Notes: generated from the sequence alone by a model not told the origin. Numbered from the stretch's first letter, positions 1 to 8,269 are shown. The stretch: DNA of 45,839 bases from an uncultured Prevotella sp. (GCA_944319795.1 CALUFA010000019.1:1-45839); one strand, 5' to 3'. A program made the numbers and translations.

Positions 1-76
1 GAAAACAGAATCCAGATATAAGAAGAAACTTACAACTGAATCCTGTTTCCATTTACACAAAATTTTGGACAGTGTC

Positions 77-214
77 GCAAATCGAGAGAAGTGCAAAATA
101 AAAAGGAGTGAAACGAGTTTTTATTTTCACTTCCGAGATGCCGCTTGTCTTATTGAAAGATAATGCAAATCGAGAGAAGTGCAAAATAAAAGCGAGTGAA
201 ACGAGCTTTTATTT
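77..214. repeat. Repeat E: two direct copies with a terminator-like hairpin
   Basis: Two near-identical copies of about 50 bp lie at 77-127 and 165-214. Each begins GCAAATCGAGAGAAGTGC. Each ends in a hairpin: in copy 2, AAATAAAAGC and GCTTTTATTT pair around an 11-nt loop. The stem mutations are compensated (AAAAAG/TTTTT in copy 1, AAAAGC/GCTTTT in copy 2), so the fold appears conserved. The short reading frame through this region is repeat sequence and I do not call it a gene. Confidence 0.75.
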
Positions 215-272
215 AATTAATATTCGCAATCAATTTAATGCCTTCATTTTTCTAAGAAGTCGGTTGCATTTT

Positions 273-367
273 GTCATTCCGGGCGTAGACCCGGAATCCA
301 GAAAACATCCTCTTTGTATAAGAACGATGCCGTATACACTGGATTCCGGGTCTACGCCCGGAATGAC
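273..367. repeat. Repeat D: perfect 29-bp inverted repeat
   Basis: The arms at 273-301 and 339-367 are exact reverse complements (outer ends GTCATTCC and GGAATGAC, inner CCGGAATCCAG and CTGGATTCCGG). They are separated by a 37-nt spacer. The flanks are partly matched as well: AGTCGGTTG before the left arm answers CAACCGACT after the right arm. The words AAACATCCTCTT and AAGAGGATGTTT at 303 and 389 form a further inverted pair. The structure resembles a dispersed REP/MITE-like element. The 1-556 stretch holds only this, repeat E and the pgk terminator. Confidence 0.8.
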
Positions 368-477
368 AGTTACCAACCGACTGCTTGGAAGAGGATGTTT
401 GATTGGGTAGATTGCGGATATTCATATTTTATTTCCGTCCTAAATACGAGTTCTCACGGTTCGTCTTTATAAAGTTA

Positions 478-507
478 AGGCTGCCGTTCCTCACGGAACA
501 GCAGCCT
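478..507 (-). terminator. Terminator-like hairpin after pgk
   Basis: AGGCTGC (478-484) pairs with GCAGCCT (501-507) and GTTCC with GGAAC, with one C/A mismatch and a TCAC loop. Read on the minus strand it follows the pgk stop by about 50 nt and runs into a T/A-rich stretch, so it probably ends pgk transcription. Confidence 0.65.
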
Positions 508-556
508 CGTAATTACTATGATGTTGAAAATTTGGCGTTTGTACGCCTATGTAAGA

Positions 557-1804
557 TTATGCTTCAATTGCTGCTACGCCGGGCAGAACCTTGCCTTCGA
601 TTGCCTCGAGCAGTGCTCCGCCGCCGGTAGAGATGTAAGACACCTTGTCGGCCATGCCGAACTTGTTGATGCAGGCGACAGAGTCGCCGCCGCCGATGAG
701 CGAGAATGCGCCGTTGGCGGTAGCCTCGGCTATGGCGTCGGCTATGGCCTTGGAGCCGCCGATGAAGTTGTCGAACTCGAACACTCCGGCCGGGCCGTTC
801 CAAAGGATTGTCTTTGCGCCCTTAATGGCCTCGGCGAATGCCTTGCGCGTCTCGGGGCCTGCGTCGAGCCCTTCCCATCCGTCGGGAATGTCGTTGGCAG
901 GGCAAACCTGCGTGTTGGCGTCGTTGGCGAATGCGTCGGCTGCGATGCAGTCGGTGCCGAGTATGAGGTTTACGCCGTTTTCCTTAGCCTTCTTTATCAC
1001 GTCGAGCGCAATGTCGAGCTTGTCGTCCTCGCAGATAGACTTACCGATCTTGCCGCCCTGGGCCTTTGCGAAGGTGTAAGTCATGCCGCCGCAGAGGATG
1101 AGGTTGTCAACCTTTCCGAGCAGGTTCTCGATGATTCCTATCTTTGTCGACACCTTAGAGCCGCCCATGATGGCCGTGAACGGGCGCTTGATGTTGCTCA
1201 GCACGTTGTCTACTGCGTTTACTTCCTTCTCCATGAGGTAGCCGAGCATCTTGCTGTCCTTGTCGAAGTATTCGTCGATTACGGCCGTAGAGGCGTGCTT
1301 GCGGTGTGCCGTGCCGAACGCGTCCATTACGTAGCAGTCTGCGTAAGAGGCCAGCTTCTTGGCGAATGCCTTCTGGCTTTCCTTCATGGCCTTCTTGGCC
1401 TCGTCGTATTTCGGGTCTTCCTTGTCGATGCCTACGGGCTTGCCTTCCTCTTCGGGGTAGAAGCGCAGGTTCTCGAGCAGCAGTGCCTCGCCCGGTTTCA
1501 GTTCTGCGGCCTCTTTGTCTGCGTTGGCGCAGTCGGGAGCGAACTTAACCTCTACTCCGAGATGCTCTGATACGTTCTTTACTATCTGGCTGAGGGAGAG
1601 TTTCGGGTTCACCTTGCCTTTGGGCTTGCCCATGTGGCTCATCATGATTACGCTGCCGCCGTCGGCGAGTATTTTCTTGAGTGTGGGGAGCGCGCCGCGT
1701 ATGCGGGTGTCGTCGGTTACGTTTCCGTTTTCATCCAGTGGCACGTTGAAGTCGACGCGCACGATTGCCTTCTTGCCGGCAAAGTTGAATTGATCGATTT
1801 TCAT
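557..1804 (-). CDS. pgk: Phosphoglycerate kinase
   Basis: Converts 1,3-bisphosphoglycerate and ADP to 3-phosphoglycerate and ATP in cytosolic glycolysis. The 415-residue protein is full length for the family. The N-terminal substrate loop VDFNVPL is at residues 17-23, the family motif SHMGKP at 56-61, the nucleotide-domain motif GGSKVS near 214, and the C-terminal GGGDS and STGGGA motifs at 371-375 and 392-397. The start MKIDQF is the usual one in Bacteroidetes. It is transcribed alone, with a TAnnTTTG box about 120 nt upstream and a hairpin downstream, and diverges from queC. The long open frames on the opposite strand are shadows caused by codon usage. Confidence 0.98.
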   Translation of the reverse strand: MKIDQFNFAGKKAIVRVDFNVPLDENGNVTDDTRIRGALPTLKKILADGGSVIMMSHMGKPKGKVNPKLSLSQIVKNVSEHLGVEVKFAPDCANADKEAAELKPGEALLLENLRFYPEEEGKPVGIDKEDPKYDEAKKAMKESQKAFAKKLASYADCYVMDAFGTAHRKHASTAVIDEYFDKDSKMLGYLMEKEVNAVDNVLSNIKRPFTAIMGGSKVSTKIGIIENLLGKVDNLILCGGMTYTFAKAQGGKIGKSICEDDKLDIALDVIKKAKENGVNLILGTDCIAADAFANDANTQVCPANDIPDGWEGLDAGPETRKAFAEAIKGAKTILWNGPAGVFEFDNFIGGSKAIADAIAEATANGAFSLIGGGDSVACINKFGMADKVSYISTGGGALLEAIEGKVLPGVAAIEA

Positions 1805-1923
1805 GTTTACCTTAAATTTATTGAAGTGTAAAATGTAATCACGCTTTTCCGTCCCGCACGGCAGTGCCGCCTTATGTGCCTGGCGTATTTGCGGTGCTGC
1901 CTGCGGTTGTTGTTTTTACACTG

Positions 1924-1931
1924 CAAATATA
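1924..1931 (-). promoter_or_regulatory. pgk promoter -7 box
   Basis: On the minus strand this reads TATATTTG followed by C, matching the Bacteroidetes -7 consensus TAnnTTTG. No clean TTTG box is found 19-21 bp upstream. It implies a leader of about 110-120 nt for pgk. Confidence 0.5.
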
Positions 1932-2013
1932 GTGATTTTAGCCGACAAAAGTTAAAGTCTTAACGATAATTTTATGATTTTTGGCATGGTTGTTATAGTT
2001 ATGCAATGTCGGC

Positions 2014-2044
2014 TTTACATTTCCAAATAAAATGTTTACCTTTG
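2014..2044 (+). promoter_or_regulatory. queC promoter
   Basis: TACCTTTG at 2037-2044 is an excellent Bacteroidetes -7 box. TTTA at 2014-2017 is a near match to the -33 TTTG, with 19-bp spacing. It lies 46 nt before the queC start. Confidence 0.6.
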
Positions 2045-2090
2045 CACGCCGTAATAACTTGACTGGCAAATAAAAACAAAGGTAAAGACA

Positions 2091-2744
2091 ATGAAGGATT
2101 CGGTTATAATAATAAGCGGCGGGATGGACAGCACCACCTTGCTGTACGACATGCAGGAGCGCATAGCGTTGGGCGTGTCGTTCGACTACGGAAGCAACCA
2201 TAACGAGCGTGAAATCGGTTTTGCGCGGATGCACTGCTCGCGGCTCGGCATCAGGCATGTGGTGATACGGCTCGGGTTCATGCACGAGTATTTCAAGAGT
2301 TCGCTGCTCAGCGGCGCCGACGCAATACCCGAAGGGCATTATTCCGACGACAACATGAAGTCTACCGTTGTGCCTTTCCGCAACGGGATAATGCTCTCGA
2401 TAGCGGCCGGAATAGCCGAGAGCGAGGGCTTGAAGTACGTGATGATGGCCAACCACGGCGGCGACCACGCCATTTATCCCGACTGCCGGCCCGGGTTCGT
2501 GCGCGCGATGAGCGAGGCGACCAAGGCCGGCACGTATCCGGGCATCGAGGTGCTGGCGCCTTACACCAACCTTACCAAGACCGACATCGCCCTGCGCGGA
2601 AAGAGCCTCGGCATCGACTATTCGGAAACTTGGAGCTGTTATAAGGGCGGCGAACGCCACTGCGGCAAGTGCGGTACGTGCGTTGAGCGCAAGGAAGCGC
2701 TGAGGGACGCCGGCATAAACGACACTACCGAGTATGAGGATTGA
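2091..2744 (+). CDS. queC: 7-cyano-7-deazaguanine synthase QueC
   Basis: ATP-dependent conversion of 7-carboxy-7-deazaguanine to preQ0, a step of queuosine tRNA-modification synthesis. The PP-loop ATP-binding motif SGGMDSTT is at residues 9-16. The zinc-binding cysteine cluster near the C-terminus is complete (Cys183, 191, 194 and 197, in CYKGGERHCGKCGTC). At 217 residues it has the family length. The gene has its own promoter and is followed by a strong hairpin at 2826-2862, so it is probably monocistronic. The other preQ0 genes (queD, queE) are not in this window. Confidence 0.95.
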   Translation: MKDSVIIISGGMDSTTLLYDMQERIALGVSFDYGSNHNEREIGFARMHCSRLGIRHVVIRLGFMHEYFKSSLLSGADAIPEGHYSDDNMKSTVVPFRNGIMLSIAAGIAESEGLKYVMMANHGGDHAIYPDCRPGFVRAMSEATKAGTYPGIEVLAPYTNLTKTDIALRGKSLGIDYSETWSCYKGGERHCGKCGTCVERKEALRDAGINDTTEYED

Positions 2745-2808
2745 GCGCCGTTGGAGCGCGGCTCGCCGGCTGCGGCGGCACGTTTGCCGATGGCCTGTGT
2801 AACATGTT

Positions 2809-2906
2809 GATACCCAACGGGTTGTAAAAGGCGGTCTTTCGCGTTCCAAAAGACCGCCTTTTATCGTGCAATAAGTGGCCTTTCGCATTGCTGAAGGCTG
2901 CCTTTT
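2809..2906. repeat. Family C array (22-bp period) with terminator hairpin after queC
   Basis: Four 15-bp units start at 2826, 2848, 2870 and 2892, exactly 22 bp apart, with 7-nt spacers. Units 1 and 2 (AAAAGGCGGTCTTTC and AAAAGACCGCCTTTT) are almost perfect reverse complements, giving a 15-bp stem with a GCGTTCC loop that ends in TTTT and would terminate queC. A lead palindrome, ACCCAACGGGT, lies just upstream. The rest of the 2745-3090 gap holds the promoter of the next gene. Confidence 0.8.
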
Positions 2907-2954
2907 GCCTTGGTGCGGATGTTCCGCCGCCATGTCGGTAATATGTGTTAAATG

Positions 2955-2986
2955 TTTGGCGCTTTCATGCAAAATCAATAACTTTG
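2955..2986 (+). promoter_or_regulatory. Promoter of the PLD/cardiolipin synthase-like gene
   Basis: TTTG at 2955-2958 and TAACTTTG at 2979-2986 are spaced by 20 bp, a near-ideal Bacteroidetes sigma-70-type promoter. Any translation start upstream of about 2993 would precede the transcript, so this supports the start at 3091. Confidence 0.7.
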
Positions 2987-3090
2987 CAGCTCGGTTCGGG
3001 TGGAGACTTTCAGGGCGTGGCGCTGAAGGGCCTGCCCGACGGCGCATGGGGCCGTGGTTCGTGGCGCATGCGCGTATAAGTAGGAGATCA

Positions 3091-4371
3091 ATGATAAGTA
3101 ATAAAGGTATTAAAAGATTGTTTCTTGCCCTGCTGCCGTTGCTTTTGTGTACCGTCGCATCGGCGCAGACGTCAGACTCGCTGATTGTCAATCAGTTGCG
3201 CGGAGAGGGCGTGACTTTCTCACATAACAATTCCGTCGTACTGCTGATGAGCGGACAGGAGAAGTTCGACGACATGTTCGAGGCGATACGGCAGGCCCGC
3301 AGCAGCGTGCATCTTGAATATTTCAATTTCCGTAACGACTCGATAGCCTCGCTGCTTTTCGGCCTTCTTGCCGAAAAGGCGGCCCAAGGCGTAGAGGTGC
3401 GCGCCTTGTTTGACGGATTCGGCAACGATTCTAACAACCGTCCGTTGAAGAAGGAGCATCTGAAGGATATACGCTCCAAGGGCATCGAAATCTACGAGTT
3501 CGACCCGATACGCTTCCCGTGGATAAACCATGTTTTCCACCGCGACCACCGCAAAATCGTCGTAATCGACGGCGAGTTGGCCTATACCGGTGGTATGAAC
3601 GTGGCCGATTATTACATTACGGGTACGGAAGACGTAGGCGAGTGGCGCGACATGCACTGCCGTATCGAGGGCGACGAGGTGAACACCTTGCAGGACATAT
3701 TCCTCAGGATGTGGAACAAGGTGGCTAAGCAGAACGTGGGTGGGGCCAAGTATTACCGTGGTAATCCGGACGCAGGGCGTTTCGTCGGCCTGAAACCAGA
3801 TGCGTGCTGTACGGCCGGCAACAAGATGGTTGGCATCATCAACCGCGAGCCGAGGAAGACGAACGCCATAATCAGGAAGTTTTATACGGAGGCCATCAAC
3901 AGCGCAAAGGACAGCATCAAATTAGTGAACCCTTACCTTACGCTCAACCGTAAGCTGAAGCGCGCCCTGCGCAACGCCGTGAAGCGCGGTGTGAAGGTTG
4001 AGGTTATGGTCTCAGAGAAAAGCGACATCCCGCTGACGCCCGACTGTGTTTTTTATAACGTACATAAGCTGATGAAGCACGGCGTAGACGTATGGATATA
4101 TAAACCCGGGTTTCATCATACAAAGGTGATAATGGTCGACGGCCGTTTCTGCACCGTAGGAAGCGCCAACCTCAACGCCAGGAGCCTGAATTTTGATTAC
4201 GAGGAGAATGCCGTAATCATCGACCCGTGCACGACGAAGGAACTTAGCGACATGTTCGACGACGACAAGGCCGACTCGTTTAAGCTGACAGAGGAGAAAT
4301 GGGACGAATGGCGCACGCCGTGGAAGAAGTTCGTCGGATGGTTCGCCCATCTGCTTTCCCCGTTCTTGTAA
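3091..4371 (+). CDS. Cardiolipin synthase-like phospholipase D family protein with signal peptide
   Basis: A member of the PLD superfamily, probably joining phosphatidylglycerol units into cardiolipin or acting as a related phosphatidyltransferase or phospholipase. Two HKD motifs are intact: H153-K155-D160 (in HRKIVVID) and H343-K345-D350 (in HTKVIMVD), followed by GSANLNARS. The chosen ATG gives 426 residues, has AGGAG 5 nt upstream and follows a good promoter; an in-frame start at 2875 would lie before that promoter. The N-terminus (MISNKGIKRLFLALLPLLLC, then TVASAQ) is a cleavable signal peptide, not the two membrane helices usual in bacterial Cls. The active site is therefore probably periplasmic. 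The exact substrate cannot be told from sequence. Confidence 0.88.
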   Translation: MISNKGIKRLFLALLPLLLCTVASAQTSDSLIVNQLRGEGVTFSHNNSVVLLMSGQEKFDDMFEAIRQARSSVHLEYFNFRNDSIASLLFGLLAEKAAQGVEVRALFDGFGNDSNNRPLKKEHLKDIRSKGIEIYEFDPIRFPWINHVFHRDHRKIVVIDGELAYTGGMNVADYYITGTEDVGEWRDMHCRIEGDEVNTLQDIFLRMWNKVAKQNVGGAKYYRGNPDAGRFVGLKPDACCTAGNKMVGIINREPRKTNAIIRKFYTEAINSAKDSIKLVNPYLTLNRKLKRALRNAVKRGVKVEVMVSEKSDIPLTPDCVFYNVHKLMKHGVDVWIYKPGFHHTKVIMVDGRFCTVGSANLNARSLNFDYEENAVIIDPCTTKELSDMFDDDKADSFKLTEEKWDEWRTPWKKFVGWFAHLLSPFL

Positions 4372-4375
4372 TAGC

Positions 4376-4751
4376 GAGCAGACAAGCAGATTTATTTTAG
4401 CAGACAAGCAGATTTATTTTAGCAGACGAGCAGACAAGTAACAAGCAGACAAGGAGATTTCTTTAGCAGACAAGCAGACGAGTGACAAGCAGACAAGGAG
4501 ATTTCCTTAGCAGTGGAGGAACAAAAATATGTGTCTTGTTCCTTTTATCAACTATGCAAATCTCCTTGTCTGCTTGTTACTTGTCTGCTTGTCTGCTAAA
4601 ATAAATCTGCTTGTTTGCTAAATAAATCTCCTTGTCTGCTTGTTACTTGTCTGCTTGTCTGCTAAAATAAATCTGCTTGTTTGCTAAAAATCTCCTTGTC
4701 TGCTTGTTACTTGTCTGCTTGTCTGCTAAAATGAATCTGCTTGTCTGCTTA
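4376..4751. repeat. Family A element, largest copy, between convergent genes
   Basis: The left half (about 4376-4514) carries GCAGACAA/GTAACAA tandem units and two copies of AAGGAGATTT. The right half (about 4556-4751) is its reverse complement in style, with three modules beginning TCTCCTTGTC at 4561, 4627 and 4691, so a module of about 65 bp is tandemly repeated. The two halves could form a very long imperfect hairpin around about 40 bp of unrelated sequence. It starts 5 nt after the cls-like stop and ends inside the TPR gene, supplying that gene's last seven codons and its stop. It fills the whole 4372-4725 gap. Confidence 0.9.
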
Positions 4752-6927
4752 AAAAATACAGGTCGGCCATAAGTTGCATGTCGGTGCTGCTTATGCCGTG
4801 GCTTGCAAGGAAGTCTTTGTCTTTCTCCATTTCCTTGGATATGTCGTAAGTCTTGCCGTTGCCGTCTTTCGTATTTATGAATTTGCCGAACTTCTCGGCT
4901 GCGCCGGCAATGTCGCCCGACAGCCAGTCGCAATAACCGGCGTTGAGCCAGTCGCCCGTTTCAACGTCTTCGCTGTTTAAAATCCTGTTGTAATACTTCC
5001 CGGCCTGTTCGTATTTGCGCAGCCCCATGAGCGTCCATGCGAGCACGCGCAATACCGGCGTTGAGTCAGGCGTTTCGATGTCGAGCTTGTAAAGCAGGTT
5101 GACGGCGTTGTCGTATTTCTCTGCTTTCGCCATTGCCACGCAGTAATTAAGGGCTATCGCCTTGTTTTCCGGGGCTTGTTCGTATAGTTTTCCGTAACAT
5201 TCGGCCGAACGGGTGTAGTCTCCTTTCTCGTAATAAGCTCGTGCAAGCAGCGACTCCGCACGCTTGTTTTCAGGTTCGAGCGCGCTTAGTTTCTCTAAGC
5301 ATGTTATTGCGTTATCGGGATTTTTCTTCATGTTCAGCTCGTAAATGCCGTTTGCGAGCATGAGTTTTGTGTCGCCGTCGTCGTAATGTTTCGCAAGAAT
5401 TTGTCCTAACGCTTCCTTGTTCTTGTGCTTGATCATGAAGAAACAGAGGTCGGGCGCCGCTTTGCGTATTGCCTTGCAGTCGAGCAAATCGTTGGTTATG
5501 AATACGAAGTTTTTCGTCTCGAAAGGGTTCAGCAACTGTCCGCGCTGCTGGAACAGCCTGAAGAATCGGTACATGTCTTGCAGTATCATCCTCCTGATGT
5601 ATGCCGGGCTTTCCTGCTCTTCCTTGCTCATCGTTGCGCCCAATGCCTCTTGTGAGTTGAACATTTCTTTCATGTTGGCCGGCAAGCGGCTGATGACCGA
5701 CGACAGGGCGAGCGTGAACGAATACTTGTCGCTGTCGCAGAAAGGCCCGTTGCTGAGTACGTTGGCCAGTAGGGGAGTGTCTTTCAGTCCGCTCGTCGCG
5801 CTTGATATTTCGGGGTGTTCGAGGTAGAACGGGCAAAACCAGTTTGCCACGTTGTAGAAGAACGGGAATCGTTTCATCTGTGAGAATCCGCCGAAGTATA
5901 TGTCGGAGCCGGCTTTCTGCATGTTCATCATCTTCTGGAAGCTCTCTTCCATTTTCTCCATCGCCCTTTCCGAAGCGCCCGGGTCGAATATGTCTGCCAT
6001 CGGGTCGTCTTCCTTTTCGGTTATGCCGAAACGCGTGATGTTTAGGTTGTTGTTCTTCATCAGCTCCGGCATGATGTCGCGCCTTATGGTCGCCGTGTCC
6101 TGTTCGGCGTTCAGGCAGAATACCATTTGTTTCTGCAAGTCGACAAGTTCGTTTACGACGTTCTTGTCGTTCAGTGCTTCGCTTACCGACTCTCTTAGCT
6201 TTGGAAACACCTTCGCGGCCTCTGACGAGAGGGCGAACGCCCAGCCTATGAGAGCTTTCTGCCGTAAATGTTCGTCTGTTGTCTTAAGGTAAACGTTCAT
6301 CATCACGCTGAACTTGTTTGCGTCCATGTTGTTCATGGTGGCCAATGTTAGCGCGCTGATTATCAGTTGGGCGTCTATCGTGTCGACCGCAGGCGACAGC
6401 AGCAGTTCTTCAAAGAACGCTGCGTCGTGCTCGCCCCATTGCCTTGAAGTGACGATATGGCAGAATAAGGATTGCGTGAAGTCGTTGTGCCGGCGGTAAA
6501 TGTCGTTGCTCTTCCGGGTACGTTCAGGTTCAGGGTCGAGGCTGAGCATGGCCACGTCTGTTACGAAACCTTCGAGTTCGGCCTTGATGTTGTCGTTGTT
6601 GAATGATTTTCTCGAGGCTTTGCCCGACGCTTCTGCGAAGAACTGGACGTTTTGCTTGCGGTAAGCCATGTTAAGGTCGGCGGTGAAGCGGTAGAGCCTT
6701 ACTATGAGGTTTTGGTATATTGCGCCGCGTTGCGGGTCGTTGAAGCCGCGCTTCATGTAGTCGAGCATCAGCCTGTAATCGTTTTCGATGCTCTCAAGCT
6801 CCTCGTCGTATATAAGGTGTGGGTTTGCGTCGACTAACGAGCGGGTCGAGCGCAGGGCGCGCCCTAACATGCCGTCGTAGATGTATTTCAGTATGTCGCT
6901 TATCTGTTTGGTCTCGTTGTTGTCCAT
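4726..6927 (-). CDS. Tetratricopeptide repeat protein
   Basis: A 733-residue protein with no recognised enzymatic domain. The N-terminal 500 residues are helix-rich and lack a signal peptide. Roughly residues 510-700 hold consecutive TPR-like helix pairs (for example AESLLARAYYEKGDYTRSAE and AWTLMGLRKYEQAGKYYNRI), suggesting a scaffolding role in the cytosol. It starts 10 nt after the stop of the lipoprotein gene and is surely co-transcribed with it. The last residues, SRQADSF, and the TAG stop are encoded by the family A element, so the native C-terminus has been replaced or extended. Function unknown. Confidence 0.85.
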   Translation of the reverse strand: MDNNETKQISDILKYIYDGMLGRALRSTRSLVDANPHLIYDEELESIENDYRLMLDYMKRGFNDPQRGAIYQNLIVRLYRFTADLNMAYRKQNVQFFAEASGKASRKSFNNDNIKAELEGFVTDVAMLSLDPEPERTRKSNDIYRRHNDFTQSLFCHIVTSRQWGEHDAAFFEELLLSPAVDTIDAQLIISALTLATMNNMDANKFSVMMNVYLKTTDEHLRQKALIGWAFALSSEAAKVFPKLRESVSEALNDKNVVNELVDLQKQMVFCLNAEQDTATIRRDIMPELMKNNNLNITRFGITEKEDDPMADIFDPGASERAMEKMEESFQKMMNMQKAGSDIYFGGFSQMKRFPFFYNVANWFCPFYLEHPEISSATSGLKDTPLLANVLSNGPFCDSDKYSFTLALSSVISRLPANMKEMFNSQEALGATMSKEEQESPAYIRRMILQDMYRFFRLFQQRGQLLNPFETKNFVFITNDLLDCKAIRKAAPDLCFFMIKHKNKEALGQILAKHYDDGDTKLMLANGIYELNMKKNPDNAITCLEKLSALEPENKRAESLLARAYYEKGDYTRSAECYGKLYEQAPENKAIALNYCVAMAKAEKYDNAVNLLYKLDIETPDSTPVLRVLAWTLMGLRKYEQAGKYYNRILNSEDVETGDWLNAGYCDWLSGDIAGAAEKFGKFINTKDGNGKTYDISKEMEKDKDFLASHGISSTDMQLMADLYFLSRQADSF

Positions 6928-6937
6928 AGTCTGGTGG

Positions 6938-7882
6938 TCATTTAAGCCATTTGTCGGCGGTGTCGATGTCTTTTTGGCGCGGAGCTTTAGCGTGTTCGAA
7001 CTTTGTTTTAGGTAAAGCGTTTACAGCCTTGTCTTCTATTTGGTAATATTTCCTTATTATCTGCGAGTAGTGTTTCAGTCCGTTTTTGTTTATCGAGTCG
7101 CATGCGGCGTTGTATCCGTCGACGAACGCTTTCAGCTGTTGCCGCCTGCGCTTGTCTTCCAAAGCCTTTTTCCTGAATGCTATGACGCCGAAACGCATGT
7201 CTTTGTCACGGCTGTCCATCAACACCGGGTTCTTATACAGCCTCGCAACCGCGGCTTGCGGCTCTGGCAGGAGCATTGCGTCCATCTCGTTTGCGAATAG
7301 CATTTTAAGCCTGAGGTCTACGTCGTTTATCTGTATCTTGAACACTTCTTCGTCTTTCAGCTTTGCGCTGTCGGTGGCGTAGTCGGCAAGTAAGGCCGTG
7401 GCCGAGAAGCGCGTCATGGCCACCATCTTGTCGCTCAGTTGGTTGATGCGCCTTATTCTTGCCGTCCTGTTGCTTATCAGCTGCCAGTAAGCGTTGGTTG
7501 CGGCTACGTATTCGAGAGCCGTTCCCTTTTTGATAATGTGTTGTCCGCGCACTATGTCGGTAACGCATCCTTCGATGTTGCCTTTTACAAGGGCTGCGTC
7601 GCAGTCTATTTGTGCATTGAAAGGCTTAAGCCTGATGTCGGCCTTGGCCGTGTCGAACAGGTTGCATTCCTTGGCGACGTATATCGGAAGGCAGTCGAGC
7701 GTGGGCATTACGCCTACCTTTAATGCCAATGAGTCAGCCTTGCGCTGCTGCTGCCATTCGGCCTGCGACTGCCTTTTTACCTCGTCGTAAGAAGGGCCGC
7801 AGCCTGCGACTGCCGCAATGGTGACTGCCGCTAAGAATATTATTATTGAGTGCTTGGTTCCCATATATGTTTGATGTACCAT
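6938..7882 (-). CDS. Lipoprotein with ABC-type substrate-binding fold
   Basis: A 314-residue predicted lipoprotein: hydrophobic signal IIIFLAAVTIAAVAG ending in a lipobox with Cys28. An in-frame ATG at 7864 (MGTKHS) would give a more compact signal and is equally plausible. The mature part begins LKVGVMPTLDCLPIYVAKE, the opening strand and helix of SsuA/THI5/NMT1-like periplasmic binding proteins, and contains the lobe-typical stretch VKGNIEGCVTDIVRG. No permease or ATPase gene is adjacent. It precedes the TPR gene by 10 nt, so the two may work together. The ligand cannot be inferred. Confidence 0.8.
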   Translation of the reverse strand: MVHQTYMGTKHSIIIFLAAVTIAAVAGCGPSYDEVKRQSQAEWQQQRKADSLALKVGVMPTLDCLPIYVAKECNLFDTAKADIRLKPFNAQIDCDAALVKGNIEGCVTDIVRGQHIIKKGTALEYVAATNAYWQLISNRTARIRRINQLSDKMVAMTRFSATALLADYATDSAKLKDEEVFKIQINDVDLRLKMLFANEMDAMLLPEPQAAVARLYKNPVLMDSRDKDMRFGVIAFRKKALEDKRRRQQLKAFVDGYNAACDSINKNGLKHYSQIIRKYYQIEDKAVNALPKTKFEHAKAPRQKDIDTADKWLK

Positions 7883-7975
7883 TTAAGAGGTTTGCGGGCG
7901 TACTGCTTTAAGGTAAATCTTAAATACCCAATAGCCAAGAACCTTGTAACCGGAAGGCCCGTATCCGCAGATTAT

Positions 7976-8017
7976 TAAAAAGGGCAGCCCTGCGTTTTAA
8001 ACACGAGTCGCCCTTCC
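7976..8017 (-). promoter_or_regulatory. Hairpin with T-tract in the leader of the lipoprotein gene (possible attenuator)
   Basis: On the minus strand AAGGGC and GCCCTT form an outer stem, GTGTTT and AAACGC an inner stem, and TTTTT follows. It lies between the promoter at 8068-8097 and the start at 7882, that is in the roughly 180-nt leader, where it could terminate transcription early. I do not recognise a known riboswitch class. Apart from this and the two promoters I see nothing else in the 7883-8269 gap. Confidence 0.4.
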
Positions 8018-8067
8018 GAGTTGTTATTAATGTGCGATATTAGTCTTAACCGTTGTGTATGATGCTG

Positions 8068-8097
8068 CAAAGTTAATGATTTATTTTGTAACTCAAA
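8068..8097 (-). promoter_or_regulatory. Promoter of the lipoprotein-TPR operon
   Basis: On the minus strand TTTG (8097-8094) and TAACTTTG (8075-8068) are spaced by 18 bp and are followed by C. It overlaps the divergent candidate promoter of radA at 8085-8115. Confidence 0.55.
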
Positions 8098-8115
8098 AAA
8101 ATCTCACTATTTTTG
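8085..8115 (+). promoter_or_regulatory. Candidate radA promoter
   Basis: TTTG at 8085-8088 and TATTTTTG at 8108-8115, spacing 19 bp. It would give a leader of about 150 nt before radA. The region is AT-rich, so chance matches are possible. Confidence 0.4.
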
Positions 8116-8269
8116 TATGCAAAATTAAGAAATGCAGAATTATCCGGATAGGGGGATTTGCCGGCAGGCGGTAGGAAAACGTGTTTGCCTTTGTTTGTTG
8201 CGGTTTTGTATGATGAGGCATGGTAAACCGTTTTTTATGTCCCCACATTTTTAAATTTAACTTACGTTT

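Noticed and set aside
108-410. 100-residue open frame in the 5' region
   Set aside because: It is made of repeats E and D; the peptide is a translation of dispersed repeats.
518-1570. 350-residue open frame on the plus strand
   Set aside because: Lies fully antisense to pgk, shows no recognisable motif, and such frames arise from the codon usage of the real gene.
2875-3090. Longer start for the PLD-family gene
   Set aside because: It would begin upstream of a strong promoter and place the signal peptide in the middle of the protein.
1938-3191. 417-residue open frame on the minus strand
   Set aside because: Antisense to queC and running through the promoter, the family C array and the start of the next gene; no domain is recognisable.
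4376-4751. CRISPR array
   Set aside because: Repeats are octamers in inverted arms, without constant-length unique spacers, and no cas genes are nearby.
7883-8060. TPP riboswitch upstream of the NMT1/THI5-like lipoprotein
   Set aside because: The conserved TPP core (CTGAGA and the ACCTGATCTGGATAATGCC-like arm) is absent from the leader.
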